Origin: Rhodobacterales bacterium LSUCC0387
GTDB taxonomy: Bacteria; Pseudomonadota; Alphaproteobacteria; Rhodobacterales; Rhodobacteraceae
NCBI GenBank assembly: GCA_015689775.1
Contig: WVSR01000004.1
Coordinates: forward strand, 62,001-126,000
Length of the DNA stretch: 64,000 nt
Reading direction: 5' to 3'
The position numbers and the translations under genes are program-made. Every line of letters begins with the position of its first letter. The first letter of the stretch is position 1. Under the pieces are notes generated by a model. It did no database searches. It saw nothing but the letters and a program-made list of their open reading frames with translations, and was not told where the DNA came from. Positions 9,360-18,776 of this stretch are shown one piece after another.

Positions 9360-9523
9360 TTTCGCTGCTCCGCAATGATCAAAGCGGCCAATCCAATTGC
9401 GCCAAGCGCGCCAAGCGCCACGGCCCAAGGTTCGACCCCATGCGGGTGAAGATGCAGACCATCATGCGCAATTGCGGGGCCAGCAAGCATGAGGGACAGG
9501 GCGGAAAGGATCATATTTTTCAT
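9356..9523 (-). CDS. Small His-rich membrane peptide inside the urease operon (55 residues)
   Basis: A short gene between ureA and ureB. It starts with [19 protein letters not shown], a clear Sec signal, with a likely cleavage site after AIA that would leave an N-terminal His. Then comes [14 protein letters not shown] (His at residues 20, 24, 26 and 28), then a 19-residue hydrophobic helix, and a charged EQRK tail. It has an AAAGGA ribosome site, sits 18 nt after ureA and its TGA overlaps the ureB ATG, so it is co-translated with the urease subunits. Predicted topology: His segment in the periplasm, one membrane span. A nickel-related role is only a guess from the His cluster and the position. 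Confidence 0.8.
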   Translation of the reverse strand: MKNMILSALSLMLAGPAIAHDGLHLHPHGVEPWAVALGALGAIGLAALIIAEQRK

Positions 9524-9541
9524 GAATTTATTCCTTTATCC

Positions 9542-9844
9542 TCAACGAATAGGGTTATGGACAGTGACCAGCTTTGTGCCATCGGGAAATGTGGCCTCGA
9601 CCTGCACCTCATGGATCATCTCAGCCACGCCTTCCATACATTGATCGCGCGTGATGACATGGCCGCCTGCCTGCATCAAATCCGCCACGCTGCGGCCATC
9701 ACGGGCCCCTTCGACCACCGCATCGGTGATCAGCGCGATCGCCTCGGGATGGTTCAGCTTCACCCCCCGCGCAAGGCGGCGGCGGGCCACCTCAGCGGCC
9801 ATCGAGATTAGCAGTTTATCTTTTTCACGGGGGGTGAGGTTCAT
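9542..9844 (-). CDS. ureA: Urease gamma subunit
   Basis: 100 residues, full length. The N-terminus [20 protein letters not shown] and the C-terminal [14 protein letters not shown] segment are diagnostic. It lies 3 nt after ureD and 18 nt before the small His-rich peptide gene. Confidence 0.98.
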   Translation of the reverse strand: MNLTPREKDKLLISMAAEVARRRLARGVKLNHPEAIALITDAVVEGARDGRSVADLMQAGGHVITRDQCMEGVAEMIHEVQVEATFPDGTKLVTVHNPIR

Positions 9845-9847
9845 CTC

Positions 9848-10660
9848 TTACAGGCTCCAAGAACGGGGAAGATCATGGGGGGACAAGGCGCGCAAAACGG
9901 GCACCAAGGCGCGGCGCAGATCAAACCCGTCTTCGGCCAGAATGCGCACGAGCAATAAATCCGCTTGCGGGGCTGACACGGCAGCGGTTCGGGGCAACAG
10001 GGTGCGGATCATCTCAAGCTTGGCGCAGGCATCAGGCGCGGCACATATCACCGTGGCAAATCCCGCAGCCCCCTGCCCGATGGCCGCACGCGCCAGATGG
10101 GCGTGGAGATCACCCTCCATCCGCAGCGCATCGCGATAGAGGGGGCGCCCTGCGCGGGTGATGCTAATGTGATCTTGCAGATAGCCCTGTCGCACCACCT
10201 CGCCCATCGCGGCGCGACCAAGGATAACGCTTTCGGCGGCCAATAGATACGCGTCTTCGGCCATCTCTACGCAGAGGCGCCGCCGCAGCGCGCCTCCATC
10301 AAACAAGATCACCTCCTGCGGCAGCCATGACAGCGCAGCCCCCGCTGCAATGGTTAACTGCGTGCTGACCTGACCACGGCCCGTTGCAGCGCGATAGATG
10401 CGTTCGGCCGATTGCGTGGTCAGGGTCAGATGCCCGCCCGCCACATCGCCCATAATAGCGAAGCGATCCCCGCCTGTGATGCCGCCTGCGGTGTTGATCA
10501 TCACCGCCTCAACGGTGCCTTCGCGGCGCGGAAACAGCGCGCGCAATGATCCTTCGGCCCGAAAATCCTGCAATCGCCCCGAGGGCCCCAGGCCCACACG
10601 CAACGCCCCCTTTGCACGCGGGGGGGCGCATAGTGGCGATATGGGCAAAGTTTCAGTCAC
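9848..10660 (-). CDS. ureD: Urease accessory protein UreD
   Basis: 270 residues from a GTG start at 10660. The conserved ALFPRREGTVEAVMINTAGG segment and the GGDRF, TQSAERIYRA and LPQEVILFDGGALRR motifs identify UreD/UreH, the scaffold that docks UreF and UreG on apo-urease. It is the first gene of the operon. No strong ribosome site precedes the GTG. The 150-nt region upstream carries a LysR-type palindrome. Confidence 0.94.
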   Translation of the reverse strand: MTETLPISPLCAPPRAKGALRVGLGPSGRLQDFRAEGSLRALFPRREGTVEAVMINTAGGITGGDRFAIMGDVAGGHLTLTTQSAERIYRAATGRGQVSTQLTIAAGAALSWLPQEVILFDGGALRRRLCVEMAEDAYLLAAESVILGRAAMGEVVRQGYLQDHISITRAGRPLYRDALRMEGDLHAHLARAAIGQGAAGFATVICAAPDACAKLEMIRTLLPRTAAVSAPQADLLLVRILAEDGFDLRRALVPVLRALSPHDLPRSWSL

Positions 10661-10765
10661 GCGGAGGCGGCCTTGATGGTAGATTGCACGTCTGGCCCAA
10701 GATTTCCCTCTGGGGCAGCAAGGGAAAGAGGCGCGCTTGGCCCCAATCGGCCCCCGCGGATGATT

Positions 10766-10780
10766 GATTAAATTTTAATC
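10766..10780. promoter_or_regulatory. Perfect 15-bp AT-rich palindrome upstream of ureD
   Basis: GATTAAA-T-TTTAATC is a perfect dyad with a one-base centre. It is followed by a second, imperfect dyad (TCGAAATTTTGA) a few bases on. The centre is about 113 nt ahead of the ureD start, a position that fits an activator site of LysR type, and it resembles the dyad ahead of puuE-uraD. The assignment is inference. Confidence 0.4.
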
Positions 10781-10812
10781 GAAATTTTGATCCGTGCTCA
10801 AAAATAGCGCAA

Positions 10813-10847
10813 AATGAAAAGCCCCCGCAGCGCGTGTCTGCGGGGGC
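10813..10847 (-). terminator. Rho-independent terminator of the ABC transporter operon
   Basis: A perfect 10-bp GC-rich stem (GCCCCCGCAG at 10821-10830 with CTGCGGGGGC at 10838-10847) and a 7-nt loop. On the minus strand it is followed by TTTTCATTTT. It lies 14 nt past the permease stop and separates this operon from ureD transcription. Confidence 0.9.
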
Positions 10848-10860
10848 CAAATCACTCGGG

Positions 10861-11628
10861 TCAGTTTGGCGCGCGCTCTGCCCATCCTGCAAAGATACGC
10901 TCAAGCGCCACAACCACATAGAACAGCAAGATGCCAAGGGCTGCCAACATGAACAGCACCGCAAACATCAATGGATAATCTGCGCTAATCCGCCCTGAAT
11001 CGAACAATGCCCCAAGGCCGCGACCATGCGGGCTGACGATTTCCATCAAATTTGTGCCAATAAAGGCCAAGGTGACGGCAACCTTCAACGCCCCGAAAAA
11101 TTCGGGCAGGGTTTTGGGCAATGCAATTTTCCAGAAAATCGTGAATTTCGAGGCACCAAGTGCGCGCAAAATATCGCGATATTCAGGTTCTAGCGTGGAC
11201 AATCCGATTGAGACAGAGACTGCAATCGGGAAAAACGAGATCATAAATGCGATAAGCACGGTGTTGAAATCATGCTGACCCACGAAGATCAGCGCCACAA
11301 TCGGCACCACTGTCGCCTTGGGGATCGCGTTGAAGCCAACCAAGAGCGGATATAACCCCTCGCGCGCGATGCGCGAAAAGCCCATGACCATCCCCAACCC
11401 TGTGCCAAACACCACGGCCAAGGCCAAACCCACCACTGTACGCCAAAGCGTTTCCCACGAGGCCACAACGAACAATTCGCGGAATTGCCAAAATTTTGGG
11501 ATCAAATCCGAAGGTGAGGCCATGCGATAATTGGGCAATTGATAGAACCAGACCAACCATTCCCAGATGGCAATCACAGCCGCAATGAACAGGATCGGCA
11601 CGCCGATTTTAAGGAACTTATCATTCAT
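10861..11628 (-). CDS. ABC transporter permease (SsuC/TauC/ThiX-like)
   Basis: 255 residues with about six membrane helices and the cytoplasmic EAA loop (EYRDILRALGASKFTIFWKIALP) that contacts the ATPase. It belongs to the BPD-transport family of nitrate, sulfonate, taurine and hydroxymethylpyrimidine importers. Its ATG overlaps the ATPase stop by 4 nt. The substrate is not determined by sequence; the position next to urate and urease genes suggests a nitrogen compound, perhaps a purine or pyrimidine derivative. Confidence 0.9.
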   Translation of the reverse strand: MNDKFLKIGVPILFIAAVIAIWEWLVWFYQLPNYRMASPSDLIPKFWQFRELFVVASWETLWRTVVGLALAVVFGTGLGMVMGFSRIAREGLYPLLVGFNAIPKATVVPIVALIFVGQHDFNTVLIAFMISFFPIAVSVSIGLSTLEPEYRDILRALGASKFTIFWKIALPKTLPEFFGALKVAVTLAFIGTNLMEIVSPHGRGLGALFDSGRISADYPLMFAVLFMLAALGILLFYVVVALERIFAGWAERAPN

Positions 11629-12419
11629 GCTGCGCCCTCCTGAGGAACGCGACCTTGTGCCAATTGGATTTGGTGGCGCAGCACGGCCAACATATCGACC
11701 GCCTTTTTGCTGTAGAGATCTTCAAGACTGCGCTTGCCCTTCAGATCAACTTGCAAAATATGTTGGGCATGGGCGGGGCGACCAGAGAGAACCACCACTT
11801 GATCTGCCAAAAACACGCTTTCGCGCAAATCATGGGTGATCAATAGGCAGGTAAAGGGCTCCTCCGCACGCAGATCGTGCATGGTGCACCACAGGTCTTC
11901 ACGGGTGAACGCATCAAGCGCACCAAAGGGTTCATCCAAGATCAGCACATCGGGCTTATGGATGATGGAGCGGCACAGCGAGGCTCGTTGGCGCATTCCC
12001 CCTGACAGCTCGGAGGGTTTCTTGCCCTCAAACCCCTTCAGCCCAACCAATTCCAACAGGTGGCGCGCGCGCGCCTCGCCCTCGGCGCGGCTCATTGGGG
12101 TTTTGACAATCTCCAATGGCAGAAGCACGTTTTCCAAAATCGTGCGCCATTCCAACAAAACAGGGTTTTGAAACGCCATACCAACTGTGGGGCGTGGCCC
12201 TGTTACCTTTTGACCTGACAACCAGACCTCGCCTTGGTCAGGACGCATTAGCCCCGAAACCAATCGCGTCAGCGTAGATTTTCCACAGCCCGAAGGCCCA
12301 ACCACCGCGCAAAATGAATGTTCTTCGATCTGCAAGGACAGATCATCAAGAACGGGCAAAGGCCCCGATGCCGTGCGATAGGCATGGGTGACCCCTTTTA
12401 ATTCTATTTGAGATGCCAT
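11625..12419 (-). CDS. ABC transporter ATP-binding protein
   Basis: 264 residues with Walker A GPSGCGKST, signature LSGGMRQRASL, Walker B DVLILDEPFGALD and the switch His in LLITHDLRE. The sequence is typical of the SsuB/TauB/ThiZ class. It is co-translated with the permease (ATGA overlap) and separated from the binding-protein gene by a 74-nt spacer that holds a terminator-like hairpin. Confidence 0.94.
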   Translation of the reverse strand: MASQIELKGVTHAYRTASGPLPVLDDLSLQIEEHSFCAVVGPSGCGKSTLTRLVSGLMRPDQGEVWLSGQKVTGPRPTVGMAFQNPVLLEWRTILENVLLPLEIVKTPMSRAEGEARARHLLELVGLKGFEGKKPSELSGGMRQRASLCRSIIHKPDVLILDEPFGALDAFTREDLWCTMHDLRAEEPFTCLLITHDLRESVFLADQVVVLSGRPAHAQHILQVDLKGKRSLEDLYSKKAVDMLAVLRHQIQLAQGRVPQEGAA

Positions 12420-12435
12420 CTGTGCCTTTATCCCT

Positions 12436-12472
12436 GAAAAATTGGGCCAGCGAGATCAGGTCGCGCTGGCCC
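12436..12472 (-). terminator. Intra-operon terminator or attenuator after the binding-protein gene
   Basis: A perfect 9-bp stem GGGCCAGCG/CGCTGGCCC (12444-12452 and 12464-12472) with an 11-nt loop. On the minus strand it is followed by AATTTTTC. It lies between the solute-binding-protein stop and the ATPase start, a common place for partial terminators that make binding protein more abundant than the membrane parts. Confidence 0.75.
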
Positions 12473-12493
12473 GTATTGTCTTATCGTTTGGCT

Positions 12494-13504
12494 TTATTGA
12501 GCCAAGCTGCGCTCCTCAGCGGGGGGCAGATACGCGTCGGTGAAATAGAGCGATGCGTCAGGCGCGTTTTGGAAATCGTAAACGATGGTCATCTGCTCAA
12601 GCGCCTCGGCCATGCGGGCAGGGTCAATATCGCCCATGCCATTTTCAAGCGCATAATCGGTTGCGATATTCGCATCTAGTGCCATTTGCAGACGCCGCGT
12701 TTCCAAATCAACATCGCCTGCAGGATTGCGCGCAATTACGGCAGCCGCCCCTGCGGCAGGGTCAGCAATAGCATCCCGCACACCATTGACAACCGCACCT
12801 AAGAACGCTGTCACAACCTCGGGGTTCCCGGCGGCGTAATCCGTGTTCACGATGATCGCGTTGCCATAGAGCTTTACCCCATGATCCGCGTAGAGGATCG
12901 TGGTCAGATCATCTTCAGGCACGCCCAAACGTGCGGCGCTGAGATAGGAGCTGAAGTTGAAGCCCGTCACACTGTCCACTGTGCCTTCGGCCAAAGATGG
13001 CTCGCGCGTGGGGAAGCCAACAGGCTCGACCGTGATTGTGCTGACATCGATACCATTTACGGCTGCCAAAATCGGGAATTGTGCCCATGCCCCATCAGGG
13101 GGTGGTGCGCCAAGGGTGGAGCCTTCGAGATCTTCAATCCCGCCAATCCCAAGGCTTTTACGACCCACAATCGAGAAAGGTGGGCTGTCGTAGATCATCA
13201 TAACGGCGGTCACAGGGGCGCCAGGGTTTTGATCTAGGAAGCGGATCAATGAGTTGATATCGGCAAAACCAATGGGAAATGCACCCGTGGCAACCTTGGG
13301 GATCGCATCAAGCGAACCTTCGCCCGCGGACACCTCAACATCAAGGCCTGCATCTGCGAAATGGCCATTATCAATGGCCAAGAAATAGGGCGCAGATGGC
13401 CCCTCAAACCGCCAATCGAGCGTAAAGGGGATATCGGTTTGGGCGAAGGCAGGGGTGGTCGTAATAATCCCTGCGGCGATCAGTGGTAGTGTTTTATTAA
13501 GCAC
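12494..13504 (-). CDS. ABC transporter substrate-binding protein, NMT1/THI5-like
   Basis: 336 residues with a Sec signal peptide (MLNKTLPLIAAGIITTTPAFA, shortened here to its core ending AFA), then the fold of NMT1/THI5-like periplasmic binding proteins: FTLDWRFEGPSAPYFLAIDNG followed by VSAGEGSLDAIPKVATG and GFADINSLI. Proteins of this class bind taurine, nitrate, aromatic acids or thiamine precursors. The ligand here is unknown. I looked for a thiamine riboswitch upstream and saw none. Confidence 0.9.
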   Translation of the reverse strand: MLNKTLPLIAAGIITTTPAFAQTDIPFTLDWRFEGPSAPYFLAIDNGHFADAGLDVEVSAGEGSLDAIPKVATGAFPIGFADINSLIRFLDQNPGAPVTAVMMIYDSPPFSIVGRKSLGIGGIEDLEGSTLGAPPPDGAWAQFPILAAVNGIDVSTITVEPVGFPTREPSLAEGTVDSVTGFNFSSYLSAARLGVPEDDLTTILYADHGVKLYGNAIIVNTDYAAGNPEVVTAFLGAVVNGVRDAIADPAAGAAAVIARNPAGDVDLETRRLQMALDANIATDYALENGMGDIDPARMAEALEQMTIVYDFQNAPDASLYFTDAYLPPAEERSLAQ

Positions 13505-13773
13505 GGCTTATTCTCCAATCTAATGCAGCACAGTAAAGCCACCTCATGATCCCACCCGCCTGCGGTCAATCCGCGGCATGGGCCAGACGGCGCACCATGA
13601 CGAAGGCCTGTTAAAGATTAGGCACTTCCAGAAATTTTGCCTAGAAAAAAAGCAAGCCGCGAAGCTGATAGATGAAGAATTTGTAAAAAACCCTTAAATT
13701 TTCTCCAATTGCCAAGCAAACCCAAAGCCCCTAGCGTGGCAGTCGCGTGAGAACAGAAAAGAAAATAGCCCAA

Positions 13774-14463
13774 ATGAAGCAAGACAATTTGGTGATCCCC
13801 GCACCCCAGCACGCAATGCTTCCCGTGCAGGGGGGGGGCGTATTTCCTGTCCGCCGTGTGTATTGCATCGGGCGCAATTATGCCGCCCATTCGATTGAAA
13901 TGGGTCATGATCCCGACCGCGAGCCGCCATTTTTCTTTCAGAAAAATCCAGATAGTTTGGATGCGTCAGGCGAGATGCCCTACCCTGTTGGCACATCTGA
14001 CCTGCACCATGAGATCGAAATGATGGTGGCGCTGAAATCGGGCGGGCGCGATATCGCGCTTGAAGACGCGCTGTCCCATGTGTGGGGCTATGGCGTGGCG
14101 CTTGATATGACACGGCGCGATTTGCAGGGCGAGGCCAAGAAATTAGGCCGCCCGTGGGAGATCGGTAAATCCTTTGAGCATTCCGCCCCCATTAGCGCGC
14201 TTTTGCCCGTGGCCCAAGTAGGCCATCCCAGCACAGGCGAGATCACGCTGCATGTGAATGGGGCACTGCGCCAAGAGGGGGATTTGGCGCAAATGATTTG
14301 GAAAACGCCTGAAATCATACGCTATCTGTCGCAATATTTTGAATTGGCGGCAGGGGATGTTATCCTGACGGGCACGCCTGCGGGGGTTGGCCCCGTGGCG
14401 CGCGGCGATGTGATGGAAGGGATGGTAACAGGTCTGGGTAAATTGCGCGTCCGCGTGACCTGA
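13774..14463 (+). CDS. Fumarylacetoacetate hydrolase-family protein (fumarylpyruvate hydrolase-like)
   Basis: 229 residues from ATG 13774; an in-frame GTG at 13747 is a weaker alternative. Motifs of the FAH fold are present: YCIGRNYAAHSIEMG near the N-terminus, the metal-binding DLHHEIEM, GYGVALDMTRRDLQ and the C-terminal GDVILTGTPAGVGP. Short members of this family are fumarylpyruvate or acylpyruvate hydrolases. No gentisate pathway genes are nearby, so the substrate stays open. Confidence 0.88.
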   Translation: MKQDNLVIPAPQHAMLPVQGGGVFPVRRVYCIGRNYAAHSIEMGHDPDREPPFFFQKNPDSLDASGEMPYPVGTSDLHHEIEMMVALKSGGRDIALEDALSHVWGYGVALDMTRRDLQGEAKKLGRPWEIGKSFEHSAPISALLPVAQVGHPSTGEITLHVNGALRQEGDLAQMIWKTPEIIRYLSQYFELAAGDVILTGTPAGVGPVARGDVMEGMVTGLGKLRVRVT

Positions 14464-14487
14464 ACCTTCAAGCAGAGGGAATAGAAG

Positions 14488-14964
14488 ATGAGCGTCATCA
14501 CACTGGGCCTTATCATGGGCATCTGTGGCACTGTTGCGATGGATATCTGGGCGGTGATCCTGACACGGACTGCGGGCATCCCTGCGCCCAATTGGGGCAA
14601 TGTGGGACGTTGGGTTGCCCATTTGGGGCGCGGGACAATGTTTCACGATGATATCAATAACAGCGCCCCCGTGGCCCGCGAACGCCTGGTCGGTTGGATT
14701 TTCCACTATGTGGTCGGTGCGGTCTATGGCGCACTGTTTTTGGGGATCATGGGCCAAGCGTGGTTAACCGCGCCCAATTTCCTGCCACTTTGGATTTTCG
14801 CGATTCTAACCATCGGGGCGGGATGGTTTTTGTTGCATCCGGGCCTCGGGCTTGGGTGGGCGCTTGCGAAAACCGCCGCCCCATGGAAGGGGCGGGCTTT
14901 GGGCCTTATGGCCCATACGGTCTTTGGCCTTGGAATGTGGGCTGGCGCGGTGGCGCTTAGTTAA
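14488..14964 (+). CDS. DUF2938 family membrane protein
   Basis: 158 residues with four hydrophobic stretches (residues about 3-25, 68-90, 100-118 and 135-155) and the family motif [12 protein letters not shown] near the N-terminus. The function of the family is unknown. It begins 24 nt after the FAH gene with an AGAGGG ribosome site, so the two may be co-transcribed. Its end overlaps the pgi stop by 4 nt. Confidence 0.82.
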   Translation: MSVITLGLIMGICGTVAMDIWAVILTRTAGIPAPNWGNVGRWVAHLGRGTMFHDDINNSAPVARERLVGWIFHYVVGAVYGALFLGIMGQAWLTAPNFLPLWIFAILTIGAGWFLLHPGLGLGWALAKTAAPWKGRALGLMAHTVFGLGMWAGAVALS

Positions 14965-16568
14965 CGATGCGCGTGGATATAGCGCAACAGGCTTGCGGTG
15001 GAGGGGTCTAACCCCTCTGCCCCCGCCTCGCCCTCAACGGCGGGTTGCAGGGCCAAAGCCAGTTCTTTGCCCAATTCCACACCCCATTGGTCATAAGAAT
15101 TGATCCCCAAGATCACCCCCTCTACAAAAACCCGATGCTCATAAAGGGCTATGATCTGCCCCAACGTGAACGGGGTCAGGCGCGGATAGATTAGCGTGGT
15201 TGACGGGCGATTGCCCGTGAAAACGCGGTGCCGCGCTTGGCGTTCCAATTCCGCACCAGACAGGCCTTTTGCAGCCATCATGCCGCGCGCCGCCTCAAGG
15301 CTACGGCCCTGCATCAAGGCCTGAGATTGCGCCAAGCAATTCGACAAGAGCAAGGTATGGTGATGCGCCAATTCAGGCTCATGCCCCGCGGCGGCCACCA
15401 TAAATTCGCACGGAACGACACGCGTGCCCTGATGGATCAGCTGGTAAAACGCGTGTTGCCCATTCGTGCCTGGCTCCCCCCAAACAATCGGGCCTGAATG
15501 ATAGGGCAAATCCTGCCCATCCATAGACGTGCCCTTGCCGTTCGATTCCATTTCCAATTGCTGCAAATAGGCGGGCAGACGCGACAGACGTTGGTCGTAG
15601 GGCAACACCGCGCGGGTCGCATGACCGCAAACCTGATTGTGCCATAGCCCGACCAAGGACAATAATACGGGCATATTATTAGGAAGATCGGCCTCGCGAA
15701 AATGGGCATCCATGGCCGCCGCACCCGCGAGAAATTCCTCAAACTGTTTTGGCCCAATGGCCAGAATCACCCCAAGGCCAATTGGCCCCCATAGGGAATA
15801 GCGCCCTCCGACCCAATCCTCGAACCCAAACACGCGGGACGGATCAATACCATAGGCCGCTGTTTTATCCATGGCCGAGGACAGGGCCACAAATTGCGCG
15901 GCAGGCTCACTGACCGCGTGCGCCATCCAATCGCGCGCCGTTTGCGCATTGGTCATGGTTTCAATCGTGGTAAAGGTTTTCGAGGCCACAATAACCAGAG
16001 TTGTTTTTGGATCGAGCCCTTGCAGCGTGTCGTTGATATGTGCCCCATCCAAGTTTGACACATAATGCACCCGCGGCCCATCGTGATATGGTGCCAGCGC
16101 GAGCGTGGCCATCGCAGGGCCCAGATCAGACCCGCCAATCCCGATATTGATCACATCCGTGATCTTGCCGCCCTGCCCCTGATAGCGGCCTGCGCGCAGA
16201 TCATCGGCGAACTGCGCCATACGTGCGCGGGTTTCTTGCACGGCAGGCAGAACATCCACCCCATCCATCATGATCGGGCCAGAGGGCGCACGCAAGGCGG
16301 TGTGCAGTACCGCGCGACCTTCGGTTTTATTGATCTTTTCGCCCGCGAGCATCGCCGAGCGTTTTTCTTCGACATTCGACTTGCGGGCCAATTCCACCAA
16401 GAGTGACAGCACCTCATCAGTGATATGCGTCTTGGAAAAATCGAGCATCATATCGCCCGACTTGGCCGAAAACCGCGCAGCGCGGGCAGGATCATTGTCA
16501 AAAAGCTGCGACATAGGGGTGCTGCGCAGGTGATCCCACGCGGTGGAAAGCTCTGTCCAGATGGTCAT
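14961..16568 (-). CDS. pgi: Glucose-6-phosphate isomerase
   Basis: 535 residues interconverting glucose-6-phosphate and fructose-6-phosphate. Signature blocks are intact: [36 protein letters not shown], the catalytic Glu in [10 protein letters not shown], the [18 protein letters not shown] block and the C-terminal GVELGKELA with the catalytic Lys. It starts 3 nt after pgl, third gene of a zwf-pgl-pgi operon. A sugar-phosphate role in feeding the Entner-Doudoroff route fits, though edd and eda are not in the window. Confidence 0.97.
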   Translation of the reverse strand: MTIWTELSTAWDHLRSTPMSQLFDNDPARAARFSAKSGDMMLDFSKTHITDEVLSLLVELARKSNVEEKRSAMLAGEKINKTEGRAVLHTALRAPSGPIMMDGVDVLPAVQETRARMAQFADDLRAGRYQGQGGKITDVINIGIGGSDLGPAMATLALAPYHDGPRVHYVSNLDGAHINDTLQGLDPKTTLVIVASKTFTTIETMTNAQTARDWMAHAVSEPAAQFVALSSAMDKTAAYGIDPSRVFGFEDWVGGRYSLWGPIGLGVILAIGPKQFEEFLAGAAAMDAHFREADLPNNMPVLLSLVGLWHNQVCGHATRAVLPYDQRLSRLPAYLQQLEMESNGKGTSMDGQDLPYHSGPIVWGEPGTNGQHAFYQLIHQGTRVVPCEFMVAAAGHEPELAHHHTLLLSNCLAQSQALMQGRSLEAARGMMAAKGLSGAELERQARHRVFTGNRPSTTLIYPRLTPFTLGQIIALYEHRVFVEGVILGINSYDQWGVELGKELALALQPAVEGEAGAEGLDPSTASLLRYIHAHR

Positions 16569-16571
16569 GAT

Positions 16572-17243
16572 TTACTCAGCCCAATGAATGGTGGCAGTCC
16601 TTAAAACAGTGGCAATTGGTGCTTGATCTTCAGGCAAGTCTGCAGCCCGCTCAAGCGCCGCGCGCTTTTCGGGCCCTGTGATCAAGATATGGCAATGCAG
16701 CGCGGCTTTCAGCACAGGCGCAGTCAAGGTGATTCGCGGCTCGCCCGCATTTGCGGCCCGCATCGCCATAAGGGGCGGCGCCTCTGCGCTGAGGGCTGCG
16801 TTGAGATTATCCCCATCAGGAAAGAGGCTTGCGGTATGCATATCCGCCCCCATCCCCAACATCAAAACCGTGATCGGCAAATGCGGCAACAGCCCGTCTG
16901 TTAGATCGGAGATGCCGTCCTCTGGCGTATCGGCACCGCTAAATAAGGGGATTAACTTTGCCACAGATGCTTTTGATTGCAATAATGTTTCCTTCAAAAG
17001 CCTTGTGTTGGAGCGCGGGCTATCCTCGCCAAGCCAGCGTTCATCATTGAGGAAGACTGCCACATCGCGCCAAGCCAAATCCACTTCGGCCAAGGTTTTG
17101 AACACAGGGCCCGGTGTCGTGCCGCCTGGAACACAGAGCGAGGCGCGCCCTGCCATGCGCAAGGCCTGCCCTAATTCCGAAGCGATGCGATCCGCCAAGG
17201 ACATCATCAAAAGATCGCGGTCGGGATAGGTGATCAATTCCAT
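16572..17243 (-). CDS. pgl: 6-phosphogluconolactonase
   Basis: 223 residues from ATG 17243 (MELITYPDRDLL), with a GAGGTGGG ribosome site overlapping the zwf end. Family motifs: LCVPGGTTPGPVFKTLA, VFLNDERWL, SNTRLLKETLL and VLMLGMGADMHTASLFP. It hydrolyses the lactone produced by Zwf. The gaps of 4 nt to zwf and 3 nt to pgi show a tight operon. Confidence 0.95.
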   Translation of the reverse strand: MELITYPDRDLLMMSLADRIASELGQALRMAGRASLCVPGGTTPGPVFKTLAEVDLAWRDVAVFLNDERWLGEDSPRSNTRLLKETLLQSKASVAKLIPLFSGADTPEDGISDLTDGLLPHLPITVLMLGMGADMHTASLFPDGDNLNAALSAEAPPLMAMRAANAGEPRITLTAPVLKAALHCHILITGPEKRAALERAADLPEDQAPIATVLRTATIHWAE

Positions 17244-17247
17244 GAGA

Positions 17248-18699
17248 TCAGCCCACCTCACGCCAACGGCGCCCATCGCGATGCAACAACATCAGCGCAT
17301 CCTCTGGCCCTGTGCTAAAGGCCTCATAGGGCACGGGGCGTTCGTTGCGCGATTGCCACCCTTGGATGATTGGATCCGTCCAACGCCATGCTGCCTCAAC
17401 CTCATCGCCGCGCATGAACAGCGTTTGGTTGCCACGGATCACATCCATGATCAGCCGCTCATAGGCGTCAGGCGCATCGGCCGCATCCACCCCAAGCGCC
17501 TCGGCAAAGGTCATATCAAGCGGCACATCGACCAAGCGCATCCCACCTGGGCCTGGCTCCTTGATCGTGACGCTCAGATCAATGCCCTCATCAGGTTGCA
17601 AGCGAATAGACAAAACATTGGGCTTCGTCCCTGCATCCTCGTCAAAAATGGAATGGGGCGGTTCTTTAAAATGGATCACAATCTCAGACATCCGCGCGCG
17701 CATCCGTTTGCCTGTGCGCAAATAGAATGGCGTGCCGTTCCAACGCCAATTGGCGATATGCACCTTCATGGCCACGAAACTTTCCGTGCGGCTTTTGGGG
17801 TCTTCGACATCGTGCAAATAAGAGGCGGTCTTATTGCCTGCTTTATACTGGCCGCGCACAATATCTTCGGGGCGCACGGGATCGAGCGCGCGGATCACCT
17901 TAAGCTTTTCATCGCGCACCGCATCAGGGTCAAAATGATTGGGCGGCTCCATCGCGGTCAAACACAGAAGCTGCATCAAATGGTTTTGTACCATATCGCG
18001 TATCGCGCCTGATTTATCGTAATAGGCCCCCCGCCCGCCAACACCGACCTCTTCGGCCACAGTGATTTGCACATGGTCGACATATTGGGCGTTCCACAGC
18101 GGCTCAAACAGGATATTCGCAAAGCGGATCGCCATCAGGTTCTGCACCGTTTCTTTACCCAAATAATGGTCGATGCGGTAAATCTGGCTTTCGTCAAAAT
18201 GCTCGGCCAATGTTGCGTTCAGGGCCTTGGCGGTGGCCAGATCATGACCAAAGGGCTTTTCCACCACAATCCGCGCATCAGAGCGCGCAACTTTATGGGT
18301 GTGCAGACGTTCAGCTAGATCGCCAAACAAGGTGGGCGCAACCGAGAAATAAAAGGCCTGCACGACATCATCGCGCATTGTGCCCGCGAGATTGGCCCAT
18401 CCATCAGTGCCGCGCGCATCAATGGCGACATAGGTCAAACGCTGCAAAAACGCGGCAAGGCTGGTTTCATCGCGTCTGGCTTCCGGGATAAATTCGGCAA
18501 TGGCCGCACGCACGAAATCACGAAAGGCTGCATCGTCTTGGGATGTGCGCGCGGCACCTATGATCCGCGCCTCGGGCGGCATTTGCCCATCATGAAAGCG
18601 CCGATAAAGTCCAGGCAAGATTTTGCGCCGCGCCAGATCCCCTGTCGCCCCAAAAATCACCAGATCAAAATCGTCAACTGGAATGACGCGCGAAACCAT
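17248..18699 (-). CDS. zwf: Glucose-6-phosphate 1-dehydrogenase
   Basis: 483 residues from ATG 18699, which has the ribosome site GGAGAG 4 nt ahead; the frame is open 16 codons further but that extension lacks similarity. The NADP site FGATGDLARRKILPGLY and the substrate-binding RIDHYLGKETVQNLMAIRF block are intact. First gene of zwf-pgl-pgi. A perfect palindrome lies 78 nt before the start. Confidence 0.97.
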   Translation of the reverse strand: MVSRVIPVDDFDLVIFGATGDLARRKILPGLYRRFHDGQMPPEARIIGAARTSQDDAAFRDFVRAAIAEFIPEARRDETSLAAFLQRLTYVAIDARGTDGWANLAGTMRDDVVQAFYFSVAPTLFGDLAERLHTHKVARSDARIVVEKPFGHDLATAKALNATLAEHFDESQIYRIDHYLGKETVQNLMAIRFANILFEPLWNAQYVDHVQITVAEEVGVGGRGAYYDKSGAIRDMVQNHLMQLLCLTAMEPPNHFDPDAVRDEKLKVIRALDPVRPEDIVRGQYKAGNKTASYLHDVEDPKSRTESFVAMKVHIANWRWNGTPFYLRTGKRMRARMSEIVIHFKEPPHSIFDEDAGTKPNVLSIRLQPDEGIDLSVTIKEPGPGGMRLVDVPLDMTFAEALGVDAADAPDAYERLIMDVIRGNQTLFMRGDEVEAAWRWTDPIIQGWQSRNERPVPYEAFSTGPEDALMLLHRDGRRWREVG

Positions 18700-18776
18700 T
18701 TTCTCTCCTTTGCCCCGCATCTGACTCAAATTCCGCGGGAAATTCACAGGTTATTGCCGCCTTTGGCCATGACTTA

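Noticed and set aside
13505-13773. Possible thiamine riboswitch ahead of the NMT1/THI5-like importer
   Set aside because: None of the conserved TPP blocks (CTGAGA, the ACCTGATC-like block) is present on either strand.
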